64,000 bases of DNA from Solirubrobacter taibaiensis (GCA_027587225.1 JAPDDQ010000015.1:82954-146953); one strand, 5' to 3'; counted from the first letter of the stretch, positions 8,711 to 17,152 are shown. Notes: generated from the letters alone by a model not told the origin. Numbers and translations are program-made.

Positions 8711-8751
8711 AGTGCCTGTCCCGTCGTGCCCGTCTCAGGGAGGTCCCTCGC

Positions 8752-9279
8752 ATGCGTCGTATCCGTCAGCTCGTCGCCACGTCCGTCGTCGCCATTTCCG
8801 CCTTTGCCGCCGTCCCGGCCGTGTCCGAAGCCGCCACCTGCAAGGGCGCCGACACCGCCGGCGGCTCCAAGCACGGCGTCCGCGCCACGCTCTGCCTGCT
8901 CAACGCCGAGCGCCGCGCCGCCGGCCTCCGCCCGCTGCGCCTGGACCGCAAGCTCAACCGCGCCGCGAGCGGCCACGCCCGCGACATGGTCGCCAAGCAG
9001 TACTTCGATCACGACTCCAAGAGCGGCGCCGGCTTCGACGACCGCATCAAGCGCACCGGCTGGACCAAGTCGCGCCGCTCCTACACCATGGGCGAGAACA
9101 TCGGCTGGGGCGGCGGCGAGCTGTCGACCCCGCGCGCCATGGTCCGCGGCTGGATGAACTCCTCCGGCCACAAGGCCAACATCCTCTCCCGCCAGTTCCG
9201 CTACATCGGCATCGGCATCGCCAACGGCGCCCCCACCGGCGGCTCCGGCGCGACCTACGCCACCGACTTCGGCGGCTGA
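8752..9279 (+). CDS. Secreted CAP/SCP-domain protein
   Basis: 175 residues with a clear signal peptide (about 1-27, ending SEAA). The mature part is one CAP domain: LLNAERRAAGLRPLRLD, GHARDMVAKQYFDH (first His), TMGENIGWGGG, MVRGWMNSSGHKANIL (second His) and TDFG at the end. Bacterial CAP proteins are small extracellular or cell-wall proteins of poorly known activity. GGGAGG at 8738-8743 is a good ribosome site for ATG 8752. Expression is probably controlled by the c-di-GMP aptamer in its 5' leader, which would link it to the sessile/motile or developmental state. Confidence 0.93.
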   Translation: MRRIRQLVATSVVAISAFAAVPAVSEAATCKGADTAGGSKHGVRATLCLLNAERRAAGLRPLRLDRKLNRAASGHARDMVAKQYFDHDSKSGAGFDDRIKRTGWTKSRRSYTMGENIGWGGGELSTPRAMVRGWMNSSGHKANILSRQFRYIGIGIANGAPTGGSGATYATDFGG

Positions 9280-9284
9280 GTTTT

Positions 9285-9309
9285 CTAAAGCGGGACTGTC
9301 CCCCTTTAG
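9285..9309. repeat. Palindromic element copy 2 (CTAAAGCGGGAC type, imperfect)
   Basis: CTAAAGCGGGAC (9285-9296) faces GTCCCCCTTTAG (9298-9309) around one T; one position is mismatched. It lies six bases after the CAP gene stop and just before the next gene on the same strand, and could act as a terminator. It is the same subtype as the copy at 44565-44589. Confidence 0.8.
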
Positions 9310-9319
9310 GATTGGGGGC

Positions 9320-10765
9320 GTGGCGCGTGGTGAAGCTATTCGTCGGCGCCAGGCCGGGGTCCTCGTCGTAGGTGCGGCGGAGCCTGAGATCCAGTCCTGG
9401 CTGAGGGCCGCGGGGCATCTGCCGCGGGCGGTTCGGCGCGTCTCGAAGGCGGGGGCGGCGCTGGAGGAGGAACCGGTCGACCTGGTGATCGTCGATCGCG
9501 ACTCGTCCGGGCTGGACGCGCCCGAGGTATGCCACGTGCTGCGTGAGGACGAGCGGCTCGGGGACGCGTGGATCCTGGCCATCACCGTCGCCGCGAAGGG
9601 GCGGATGGCCGACTCGGTGCTCAACGCGGGCGCCGACGACTACCTGCACCGGCCGTTCACCCGCGCGGAGCTGATCGCGCGCACACGGGCCGGGCTGCGT
9701 GCCGCCCAGGAGCGCGCGAACGACCGCCTGCTGCGCACGCTGATGGAGAACGTGCCCGGCGCGATCTATCGCAGCGCCTGGCACGCGGAGAACCAGCTCG
9801 AGATGATCACCGACGAGATCGAGCGGATCTCCGGCTACCCGCCGAACAACTTCCTGTCCTCGAACAAGCGCACGATCCTCACGCTCGTGCACCCCGAGGA
9901 CCTCGAGATGGTGGTGAACGCGATCGGGGGCTCCACGCCCGAGGAGCCGTTCGAGCTCGAGTACCGGATCGTGCGCGCCGACGGCGAGGTCCGCTGGGTG
10001 CTCGACCGCGGCCAGCTCGTCTCCGGCCCCGGCAACCGGTTGTGGCTCGACGGCGCGATGTTCGACATCACGGAGCGCAAGAGCGCCGAGGAGGCCTCGC
10101 TGCGCCACGAGGTGGAGGCAGCCCGCACGGCTGAGCTGCGCGCCTCGCGCTCCCGCATCATCGAGGCCGCCGACAAGGCCCGCCGCAAGATCGAACGCGA
10201 CCTCCACGACGGCGCCCAGCAGCGCATGGTGGCCATGGTGCTCGACGTCCAGGTGGCCAAGCGGCGGTTCGCCAAGGACCCGACGGACATCGTCCCGTTC
10301 TTCGAGAAGCTCGGCAAGGACCTCCAGGAAGCGTCCGCCGAGCTGCGTGAGCTCGCCCGCGGCATCCATCCCGCGGTGCTCACCGAACGGGGACTGACCG
10401 CCGCCGTGGGCGCCGTCGCGACCCGCTGCGTCGTGCCCGTGGAGGTCGTCAACAGCGTCGAGGACCGGCTCCCGCCCGCCGTCGAGGCCACGGCCTACTT
10501 CACGGTCGCCGAGGCGCTGACCAACGTCGCCAAGTACGCGGAGGCCACGCACGCCGTGGTCACGCTGGACCGCTCGGCCGAAGGCCTGGTGGTCCAGGTC
10601 CGCGACGACGGGATCGGCGGCGCGTCGACCGACGGCGGCTCCGGCCTCTCGGGCCTGGCCGATCGCGTCGGTGCGCTGGATGGGACTTTGAGTGTGGATT
10701 CACCCGCGGGTCAGGGCACCCTGGTGCGTGCGGTGTTGCCGTTGAATGGAGTGAGTGGTGGCTGA
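9320..10765 (+). CDS. Histidine kinase with N-terminal receiver and PAS domains
   Basis: 481 residues from GTG 9320. Residues about 12-130 form a receiver-like domain (DLVIVDRDSSGLDA contains the phosphoacceptor position); the usual KP motif reads HRPF, so the conserved Lys is replaced. A PAS domain follows at about 135-255 (LMENVPGAIYRSAW to EYRIVRADGEVRWVLDRG). The kinase core has a HisKA_3 motif with His296 in RKIERDLHDGAQQRM and an HATPase_c domain with VRDDGIGGAST and GLSGLADRVGAL. There are no membrane segments, so it senses a cytoplasmic signal. No cognate output regulator is adjacent, making it an orphan kinase here. Its 3' end overlaps yciH by 11 bases. Confidence 0.92.
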   Translation: MARGEAIRRRQAGVLVVGAAEPEIQSWLRAAGHLPRAVRRVSKAGAALEEEPVDLVIVDRDSSGLDAPEVCHVLREDERLGDAWILAITVAAKGRMADSVLNAGADDYLHRPFTRAELIARTRAGLRAAQERANDRLLRTLMENVPGAIYRSAWHAENQLEMITDEIERISGYPPNNFLSSNKRTILTLVHPEDLEMVVNAIGGSTPEEPFELEYRIVRADGEVRWVLDRGQLVSGPGNRLWLDGAMFDITERKSAEEASLRHEVEAARTAELRASRSRIIEAADKARRKIERDLHDGAQQRMVAMVLDVQVAKRRFAKDPTDIVPFFEKLGKDLQEASAELRELARGIHPAVLTERGLTAAVGAVATRCVVPVEVVNSVEDRLPPAVEATAYFTVAEALTNVAKYAEATHAVVTLDRSAEGLVVQVRDDGIGGASTDGGSGLSGLADRVGALDGTLSVDSPAGQGTLVRAVLPLNGVSGG

Positions 10766-11087
10766 TCGGCGCGTGGTCTATTCGAGCTCGGGCGGGGACC
10801 AGCGCAAGGCGCCGCCGGCCGACGCGGTCCGCGCCCGGGCGGCGCAGGGCGGACGGGTGAAGGTGAAGCGTGAAGTCGCCGGCCGCCGCGGCAAAGGGGT
10901 GACGACGGTGTACGACCTCCCGCTGCGCGACCCAGAGCTCAAGGCGCTCGCGGGCAAGCTCAAGAAGCGCTGCGGCGTGGGCGGCTCCGTCAAGGACGGA
11001 GTGATCGAATTGCAGGGAGATCACCGCGACGTGGTGATCGAGGTCCTGCGCGCCGAGGGCTACGACGTGGTCGCCGCCGGCGGCTGA
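10755..11087 (+). CDS. yciH: YciH/SUI1-family translation factor
   Basis: 110 residues from GTG 10755 (GTG 10758 is also possible). The C-terminal ~75 residues match the SUI1/eIF1 fold: GRVKVKREVAGRRGKGVTTV, LKALAGKLKKRCGVGGSVKDG and IELQGDHRDVVIEVLRAEGY. The bacterial YciH proteins influence start-codon selection and initiation fidelity on the 30S subunit. The short basic N-terminus is normal for actinobacterial members. The gene overlaps the histidine kinase gene by 11 bases and, at its 3' end, the convergent phosphatase gene by 28 bases. Confidence 0.92.
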   Translation: MVADRRVVYSSSGGDQRKAPPADAVRARAAQGGRVKVKREVAGRRGKGVTTVYDLPLRDPELKALAGKLKKRCGVGGSVKDGVIELQGDHRDVVIEVLRAEGYDVVAAGG

Positions 11088-11857
11088 TCGAAGTCCACGA
11101 GCAGCGCGGAATGGTCACTGAGCCCGTCGCGCCGCCAGGTGTGACAGTAAGTGGAGGCGACGGGTGTCAACCCGTCCACCAGCACATGGTCGAGGCGCCA
11201 ACCACCACGGTCGCCGGAGAACGTCCAGCTCGCGTCGCGCGTGCCGTAGCCGTGTAACTCGCGCCACGCGTCCACCCAGCCGAGGTCACGGACCAGCGCG
11301 CGCTCGGCCAGGTCCCACCGCTCGCCGCGCTCGGGCCGCAACCGCCCGTTGGTGTCGTGCGCGAAGGTCAGCAGCGTGCCGTCCTCGAGTTCCCGCCGTG
11401 GGGTGTTCAGATCGCCACACAGCACGCGCGGCCGCTCCGAGGGTTCGCGCAGGTAGGCGGCGACCGCCTCGTGCGTCCGGATCTTGGCCAGCTCGGGCGA
11501 CGGGGCGATGGGGGAGTGGACGTTGACGATCTCCACGCCGTCGACGACGCAGCACAGCACGCGCTCCGGCCACGGGACGTCGGGGGCGGCGAGCCGCTGA
11601 ACCGGCGAGCGCGCGGCCGTCAATACGGCGAGACGGCGCTTGGTCGGCTTGGACGGGAGCCCGTCGAGTGCGGTCTCGAGCCCCGTGAAACCCGCGTCGG
11701 CGAGGGCCTGCGCCCACATCGGTCCGGTGCGGGCCGTAACTTCCTGCAGGCACACGACGTCGGCTTCAGCGCCCACGATCGCTGCCAGTTGCTCCGGCTG
11801 AGCGGTGACGCGACCCGCGACGTTCCACGTGATCAAACGCAATCGCGCCATTTTCAC
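11060..11857 (-). CDS. Endonuclease/exonuclease/phosphatase (EEP) family protein
   Basis: 265 residues from GTG 11857; ATG 11851 is the alternative start. The EEP metal-dependent core is complete: LITWNVAGR, the metal-binding Glu in VVCLQEVTAR, IVNVHSPI, CGDLNTPRRE, RLDHVLVDG and the terminal LSDHSALLVDF with the catalytic His. It could cleave phosphodiesters or phosphomonoesters of nucleic acids or lipids; the substrate cannot be assigned. There is no signal peptide, so it is cytoplasmic. It is convergent with and overlaps the end of yciH. Confidence 0.9.
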   Translation of the reverse strand: MKMARLRLITWNVAGRVTAQPEQLAAIVGAEADVVCLQEVTARTGPMWAQALADAGFTGLETALDGLPSKPTKRRLAVLTAARSPVQRLAAPDVPWPERVLCCVVDGVEIVNVHSPIAPSPELAKIRTHEAVAAYLREPSERPRVLCGDLNTPRRELEDGTLLTFAHDTNGRLRPERGERWDLAERALVRDLGWVDAWRELHGYGTRDASWTFSGDRGGWRLDHVLVDGLTPVASTYCHTWRRDGLSDHSALLVDFDQPPAATTS

Positions 11858-11928
11858 TTGCTAGTGGTGTCCGAGTGTTGACATGATGAACACGGCGCGC
11901 GCTGACCACGTGCGCTTATTCCGTCGGC

Positions 11929-11967
11929 CCGGCGGCGCGAGCAATCTGGGATAGATCGCGCCGCCGG
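11929..11967. terminator. Strong inverted repeat between EEP and MDR genes
   Basis: A 12-bp perfect arm CCGGCGGCGCGA (11929-11940) faces TCGCGCCGCCGG (11956-11967) with a 15-base loop. It starts seven bases beyond the stop of the MDR dehydrogenase gene on the minus strand and is the obvious terminator for it. The rest of 11858-11973 shows no gene. Confidence 0.65.
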
Positions 11968-11973
11968 CCGCGC

Positions 11974-12939
11974 TCACCGCGTGAGCACGAGCTTGCCGAA
12001 CACGTCGCCGCCGGCCAGGGCGGCGAACGCGTCACGCGCGGAGTCCAAGGGGATCTCCGACTCGATCACCGGTCGCACGTCGCGCTCCACGCACAGGCGC
12101 ACGAGCCGGTCGAGCTCGTCGCGCGTCCCCATGGTGGAGCCGACGACCGACAGCTGCAGGAAGAAGATCCGCGTCAGGCCCGCGGGCGGGGCGTCCCCGC
12201 TCGTCGCGCCGGAGATCACCAGCGTGCCGCCGGGCTTCAAGGACTTCAGAGAGTGATCCCAGGTCGCGGCACCGACCGTCTCGGCGACGACGTCGACGCG
12301 TTCGGGGAGCCGTGCGCCGGGCTCGAACGCCGCGTCCGCGCCGAGCTCCAGCGCGCGCGAGCGCTTCTCCTCCGAGCGGGAGGTCGCCCACACGCGCGCG
12401 CCCGCCGCGCGGGCGAGCGTGATCAGCGCGGTGGCCACGCCGCCGCCCGCGCCCTGCACGAGCACGGTCGCGCCGGGCTGCAGCCGCGCGCGCGTGAACA
12501 GCATTCGATAGGCGGTCAGCCACGCCGTCGGCAGGCAAGCGGCCTCCGCGAACGACAGCTCGGGCGGTTTCGGGACGAGGTTGCGCCGGGGCACGACCAC
12601 CCGCTCGGCGAACGTGCCCATGTGGCGCTCGGACAGGATCGAGCGCTTCGGGTCCAGCGTCTCGTCACCGCGCCAGCCGTCACTCGTGACCACGGAGTGC
12701 ACGACGACCTCGTTGCCATCTTCGTCCACGCCGGCCGCGTCGCAGCCCAGGATCATCGGCAGCGCGTCCTCGCGCAGCCCGACGCCTTTGAGCGACCACA
12801 GGTCGTGGTGGTTCAGCGACGCAGCACGCACCTCGACGGTCGCCCAGCCCGCGGGCGCCTCGGGTTCCGGTCGCTCGCCGACCTCGAGGCCGGAGAGCGG
12901 ATCGTCGGCGGATAAAGACTTCGCGAAGACGGCCAGCAC
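11974..12939 (-). CDS. MDR-family zinc-independent NADPH:quinone-type oxidoreductase
   Basis: 321 residues from GTG 12939. The GroES-like N-terminal half (VEVRAASLNHHDLWSLKG, MILGCDAAG) lacks the structural and catalytic Cys set of zinc alcohol dehydrogenases. The nucleotide-binding half has VLVQGAGGGVATALITLA, the AXXGXXG-type loop of quinone oxidoreductases. The C-terminus IPLDSARDAFAALAGGDVFGKLVLTR is typical of this MDR branch. It should reduce an enone or quinone using NADPH. It is divergent from the glycoside hydrolase gene with about 40 bases between starts. Confidence 0.88.
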   Translation of the reverse strand: MLAVFAKSLSADDPLSGLEVGERPEPEAPAGWATVEVRAASLNHHDLWSLKGVGLREDALPMILGCDAAGVDEDGNEVVVHSVVTSDGWRGDETLDPKRSILSERHMGTFAERVVVPRRNLVPKPPELSFAEAACLPTAWLTAYRMLFTRARLQPGATVLVQGAGGGVATALITLARAAGARVWATSRSEEKRSRALELGADAAFEPGARLPERVDVVAETVGAATWDHSLKSLKPGGTLVISGATSGDAPPAGLTRIFFLQLSVVGSTMGTRDELDRLVRLCVERDVRPVIESEIPLDSARDAFAALAGGDVFGKLVLTR

Positions 12940-12980
12940 CCTCTTGAGCCTACGCGCCGGATTGCCGACATACGTCCGAG

Positions 12981-14066
12981 ATGATCCGGAAGTTCGCCCT
13001 CCCCACTGTCCTGCTCGCGGCCGCCCTCTTCCCGGCCGCCGCCAGCGCCGCGCCCCGTATGGAGTTCGCCCTCCAGGACGATGCGGTCTTCGTCGACCAG
13101 CGCTGGATGGCGCGTGAGCAGGCGCTCGAGCACGCTCGCGACCTGGGTACGAAGCGCATCCGCGTGAACATCCTCTGGGCCCGCTCGCTCGTCAGCGGCG
13201 CCGATCACCGCACGCCGCCGGCCGCCGGCGCGCAGTACGACTTCTCCAAGGTCGATGCGCTGCAGGCCGCCGCCGCGGCGCATGGCATCAAGCTCCAGTT
13301 GACCCTTACGGGCCCTGCGCCCGCCTGGGCGACCAAGGACGGCAAGGTCGGCGGCAACCAGCCGGACCCCGTCAAGTTCGGCGCCTTCGTGCGGACCGTC
13401 GCCGCCCACTTCAAGGGCCGCGTGGACCGCTACTCGGTTTGGAACGAGCCGAACCTCAGCGCCTGGCTCGCACCGAGCAAGACCGCGCCGACGCAGTACC
13501 GCACGCTCTACAAGACCGCCTACACGGCGATCAAGACCGTCGACCCCAACTCGAAGGTGCTGTTCGGCGAGCTGGCCCCGAACCGTGACGGCCGCACGAT
13601 CGCCCCGCTGAAGTTCCTGCGCGAAGCCGCTCCCAAGAACGCCAAGCTCAAGGCCGACGGCCTGGCCCAGCACGCCTACCAGTTCACCGTCGCGCCCACC
13701 AAGCCGAGCGGTGGCCCCGAGGACACGCCGATCAGCCAGATGCCGCGGCTGACGAAGGCGCTCGACCAGCTCGCCAAGACCAAGAGCCTGAGCACGCCCA
13801 AGGGCAAGGGCCTCGACGTCTACGTCACGGAGTTCGGCTACCTCACCGCCGGCAACCGCGCCGTCTCCCAGAGCGTCCGCGCCGCCTGGCTGCGCTCGGC
13901 CTACGACCTGGTCCGCAAGAACAAGCGCGTCAAGCAGATGCTCCAGTTCCAGCTCGTCGACGGCACGCCCGACCAGCTCTGGCACACGGCGATCATCGAC
14001 AACCACGGCCGCCCGATGGGCGCCTACGGCGGCCTCGCGAAGGCCGCCGCCTCGATCGCGCGCTAG
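12981..14066 (+). CDS. Secreted clan GH-A glycoside hydrolase
   Basis: 361 residues with a signal peptide (about 1-22, ending ASAAP). The rest is a (beta/alpha)8 barrel of the GH-A clan: TKRIRVNILWARS after the first strands, the acid/base Glu in YSVWNEPNLSAW (about 157) and the nucleophile Glu in VYVTEFGYLT (about 283). GH5/GH39/GH42-like members hydrolyse beta-linked polysaccharides or glycosides; the exact family cannot be fixed by eye. The gene stands alone, with no adjacent sugar transporter. Confidence 0.85.
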   Translation: MIRKFALPTVLLAAALFPAAASAAPRMEFALQDDAVFVDQRWMAREQALEHARDLGTKRIRVNILWARSLVSGADHRTPPAAGAQYDFSKVDALQAAAAAHGIKLQLTLTGPAPAWATKDGKVGGNQPDPVKFGAFVRTVAAHFKGRVDRYSVWNEPNLSAWLAPSKTAPTQYRTLYKTAYTAIKTVDPNSKVLFGELAPNRDGRTIAPLKFLREAAPKNAKLKADGLAQHAYQFTVAPTKPSGGPEDTPISQMPRLTKALDQLAKTKSLSTPKGKGLDVYVTEFGYLTAGNRAVSQSVRAAWLRSAYDLVRKNKRVKQMLQFQLVDGTPDQLWHTAIIDNHGRPMGAYGGLAKAAASIAR

Positions 14067-14136
14067 CCCTGCAGCGCCGCGGTAAGCGTGGCGCTATAGC
14101 ATCGCGGCTTCTGCGTCGACGGGGGAGGAGAGCCTC

Positions 14137-15249
14137 GTGAAGACCAAGGCAGCGATGTTGCGGGAACCGGGAGCCGACTGGGAGATCGCCGAGCTCGAGC
14201 TCGACGAACCCAAGGCCAACGAGGTGCTGATCCGGTGGGTGGCGGCAGGGCTCTGCCACTCCGATGAGCACCTCCGCCACGGCGACATCGTCCCTCGCTT
14301 CCCGATCGTCGGCGGCCACGAAGGCGCCGGCGTGATCGAGAAGTGCGGGCCCGGGGTGAGTCGCGTGAAGGAGGGCGACCACGTCGTGACGTCGTTCCTC
14401 CCCGTGTGCGGCCACTGTCGCTGGTGCGCCACCGGGCACTCGAACATCTGTGACTACGGCGCGACGATCCTCGACGGCTGCCTGCCCGACGGCACGTTCC
14501 GCTTCCACGACAGCAGTGGCGACGTCGGCGCGATGTGCATGCTCGGCTCGTTCAGCCAGTACTCGGTGATCTCCGAGACGAGCTGCGTGTCCGTGGACAA
14601 GGACCTGCCGCTGGAGACCGTCGTGCTCGTCGGCTGCGGCGTGCCGACCGGCTGGTGCTCGTCGGTCTACGCCGCCGACATCGTGCCCGGCGAGACCGTG
14701 ATCATCTACGGCATCGGCGGCATCGGCGCCAACGCGGTGCAAGGCGCCACGCACGCCGGCGCGGCGAACATCATCGCCGTCGACCCGCTCGCCAACAAGC
14801 GCGAAGCGGCCGAGGACTTCGGCGCCACGCACAGCGTGGCCAGTGCCGAGGAGGCGCATGAGCTCGCCCAGGAGCTGACCCGCGGGGTCGGCGCCGACAA
14901 GGCGATCATCACCGTCGACATCGTCAACGAAGAGGTCGTGGCCAACGCGGTCAACGCGATCCGCAAAGGCGGCACGGCGGTCATCACCGGCCTCGCCGAC
15001 CCGAACAAGGTCACGGTCCAGCTCTCGGGCGCCGTCATGACCCTCTACGAAAAGACCGTCAAGGGCACGCTGTTCGGCTCGGGCAACCCGATGCACGACA
15101 TCCGCAACCTGATCGGCATGTACCAGGCGGGCAAGCTCAAGCTGGATGAGCTGATCACCAACCGCTACGCGCTCGATGACATCGGGCAGGGCTTCCAGGA
15201 CATGCTCGACGGCAAGAACATCCGAGGCGTTGTCATCCACGACAAGTAA
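14137..15249 (+). CDS. NDMA-dependent (mycofactocin-associated type) zinc alcohol dehydrogenase
   Basis: 370 residues from GTG 14137, preceded by GGGGGAGGAGAG. It is a zinc MDR alcohol dehydrogenase: catalytic zinc ligands in GLCHSDEHLRHGD and GGHEGAGVIE, the structural zinc set in CGHCRWCATGHSNIC, and a Rossmann motif VIIYGIGGIGANAVQGA. Overall it fits the Rxyl_3153-like NDMA-dependent group, in which NAD(H) stays tightly bound and electrons are passed to mycofactocin in vivo. That link is family knowledge; no mycofactocin gene is present in this window. It overlaps or abuts the MoxR gene. Confidence 0.88.
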   Translation: MKTKAAMLREPGADWEIAELELDEPKANEVLIRWVAAGLCHSDEHLRHGDIVPRFPIVGGHEGAGVIEKCGPGVSRVKEGDHVVTSFLPVCGHCRWCATGHSNICDYGATILDGCLPDGTFRFHDSSGDVGAMCMLGSFSQYSVISETSCVSVDKDLPLETVVLVGCGVPTGWCSSVYAADIVPGETVIIYGIGGIGANAVQGATHAGAANIIAVDPLANKREAAEDFGATHSVASAEEAHELAQELTRGVGADKAIITVDIVNEEVVANAVNAIRKGGTAVITGLADPNKVTVQLSGAVMTLYEKTVKGTLFGSGNPMHDIRNLIGMYQAGKLKLDELITNRYALDDIGQGFQDMLDGKNIRGVVIHDK

Positions 15250-15256
15250 GGCGCTG

Positions 15257-16177
15257 TTGGCGCGGGTCGACGAGCGCATCGTCGGCCTGCGCCGGGAGGC
15301 CGAAGTCCTGACCGCGTCGCTCGCGGCCGGGCTGCACGTCGTGTTGGAAGGGCCGCCGGGCACGGGCAAGTCGACGCTGCTGCGGGCGGTCGCGGACGCC
15401 GCCGGCTTCGGGATGGAGTTCGTCGAGGGCAACGCGGAGCTCACGCCCGCGCGGCTCGTCGGCCACCACGACCCCGCGCTCGTGCTGCAGACGGGCTACA
15501 CGCCCGACATCTTCGTCGACGGGCCGCTCGCCACCGCGATGCGTGAAGGCCGGCTGCTGTACATCGAGGAGCTCAACCGGGTCCCGGAGGAGACGCTCAA
15601 CGTGCTCGTCGGCGCGCTGGCCGAGGGCGAGATCCACGTGCCGCGGCTCGGCCGCATCCCCGCGGGTCCCGGCTTCCGGCTGATCGCGGCCATGAACCCG
15701 TTCGACGCGGTCGGGACCGCGCGGGTGAGCCAGGCGATCGCCGACCGCATGTGCCGGATCGCGATCTCCTACCAGGACGCGCCCGGGGAGCGGCGGATCG
15801 TCACGACCGTCACCGGCGTCGACGGCGCGCTGCCGGCGTCCGCGGTGGAGCTCACGCGGCTGACGCGCGAGCACGCCCAGGTGCGGATGGGGTCCTCGGT
15901 GCGCGGAGCGATCGACCTGGTGCGCCTGGGCGTCGGGCTCGCCCAGCTGCGCGGCGAGCCGCTGCCCGTCCCCGGCGACGCGTCGTTCGCCGACGCGGCG
16001 GTCGCGTCCCTCTCCGGCCGGCTGCGCGTGGAGGAGGGCTGCGAGCAGACACCGGAGGCGATCGTGCTCGAGCTGATCGGCCGGCTGAAGCCTCGAGCTG
16101 GGGAGGAGGTCGAACCCCCACCGCCGGGAAAAGCGCCGGGGCCGGCCCTCCGCCCGGAGCCGCCGGTCACGCCCTGA
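15257..16177 (+). CDS. MoxR-type AAA+ ATPase
   Basis: About 306 residues. Walker A is GPPGTGKSTLLRAV, Walker B is LLYIEELNRVPEETLN, and sensor 1 is RLIAAMNPFDAVGTARVSQA, as in MoxR/AAA_5 proteins. The start is uncertain: TTG 15257 lies just after the upstream stop; TTG 15230 and ATG 15176 are in frame but overlap the ADH gene. MoxR ATPases work with von Willebrand A proteins as chaperones for cofactor insertion or complex assembly; the adjacent VWA gene supports this. The pairing next to a dehydrogenase suggests, but does not prove, a role in its maturation. Confidence 0.88.
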   Translation: MARVDERIVGLRREAEVLTASLAAGLHVVLEGPPGTGKSTLLRAVADAAGFGMEFVEGNAELTPARLVGHHDPALVLQTGYTPDIFVDGPLATAMREGRLLYIEELNRVPEETLNVLVGALAEGEIHVPRLGRIPAGPGFRLIAAMNPFDAVGTARVSQAIADRMCRIAISYQDAPGERRIVTTVTGVDGALPASAVELTRLTREHAQVRMGSSVRGAIDLVRLGVGLAQLRGEPLPVPGDASFADAAVASLSGRLRVEEGCEQTPEAIVLELIGRLKPRAGEEVEPPPPGKAPGPALRPEPPVTP

Positions 16178-16197
16178 GCGGCGACGCGGCGCGTGAG

Positions 16198-17091
16198 GTG
16201 GTGCGCGACCGCGGGCGGCGCACGCTCCCCCGCCGGCAACTCGAACGCCGCCACGCGGAGCTCCAGCAGGTCTCGCCCCAGGTCGGGCAGCTCGACGAGA
16301 CCGCCTTCCACGACCTCCTGCGCGCGGACGCCGACGCCGCCGTCGCCCTGCTCGCCGACCTCGCGGCCGCGACCGACCCTCAGCTGCGCGTGCACGCCCG
16401 CCGGCTCGCGGCGCGGCTGTTCGTCCGCGCCGGACGGCTCGGCGGGGCGAGCACGACCGGCTACCGGCGGCTCGCGCCGAGCCGGGCGTCAGGCGAGGGT
16501 GACCTCGACCTCGACCTGACCTTTGAGGTTGCGGGTGGCAGGCCGCGCCACGCCGACGATCTGGTCACGCGCCGCTGGGTCGCGCCCAAGCGCGCGATCT
16601 GCCTGCTCGTGGACCACAGCGGCTCGATGGAGGGGCACGCGGTGGGCCTCGCCGCGATGGCGGCCGCGGCGGTCGTGCTGAATCGCAGCGAGCGTGCCTC
16701 GACCAGCGTGATCGCATTCGCCAAGGACGCGCTGGTGCTGCAGGCGCTTGGGGAGACCCGCCCGCCCGCGGCGCTCGTCGACGACCTGCTCTCGCTGCGA
16801 GGCAAGGGCCGCACCGACCTCGCCCTGGCGCTGCGGACCGCCTCCGCCCAGCTCGCGCGCCGGCCCGCGGCAGAGCGGCACGCGATCCTGCTCTCCGACT
16901 GCCGCGCCACTACCGGCGCGGACCCGCTGGGCGCCCTCGGTGGGCTGGATCGCGTCGATGTCCTGGGCACCAGCGACGACCCGGAATCCGTTGCGGCGGG
17001 CCGTTTGCTCGCCTTACGCGCGCGAGGTTGTTACCGATCCGCGACGAATTACGTCCGATTGCAAGCTGGACTGCTTACGCTGCTTTCGTGA
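16198..17091 (+). CDS. VWA-domain protein partner of MoxR
   Basis: About 297 residues from GTG 16198 (CTG 16174 and GTG 16201 also possible). The N-terminal part is Arg-rich and helical. A VWA domain covers about residues 125-290, with the MIDAS motif DHSGSMEGHA, the Thr in GKGRTDLALALR and the later Asp in AILLSDCRATTG. Such proteins act with MoxR ATPases, which bind them through the metal site. The frame upstream of 16198 reads as antisense-like Arg/Ala repeats, so the longer reading is not real. Confidence 0.85.
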   Translation: MVRDRGRRTLPRRQLERRHAELQQVSPQVGQLDETAFHDLLRADADAAVALLADLAAATDPQLRVHARRLAARLFVRAGRLGGASTTGYRRLAPSRASGEGDLDLDLTFEVAGGRPRHADDLVTRRWVAPKRAICLLVDHSGSMEGHAVGLAAMAAAAVVLNRSERASTSVIAFAKDALVLQALGETRPPAALVDDLLSLRGKGRTDLALALRTASAQLARRPAAERHAILLSDCRATTGADPLGALGGLDRVDVLGTSDDPESVAAGRLLALRARGCYRSATNYVRLQAGLLTLLS

Positions 17092-17124
17092 AGTAAGCGT
17101 GGAGGCATCTGGACGAATGGTGTC

Positions 17125-17152
17125 TTGACGCACCCGGAGGGTGCGGGATACC
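17125..17152 (+). promoter_or_regulatory. Candidate sigma70-type promoter for the secreted-protein cluster
   Basis: TTGACG (17125-17130) and GATACC (17147-17152) are 16 bases apart, about 110 bases before the first gene of the 17265-20932 set. The 173-base leader holds no gene. The spacer contains the short inverted repeat GCACCC/GGGTGC. This is a motif match only. Confidence 0.4.
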
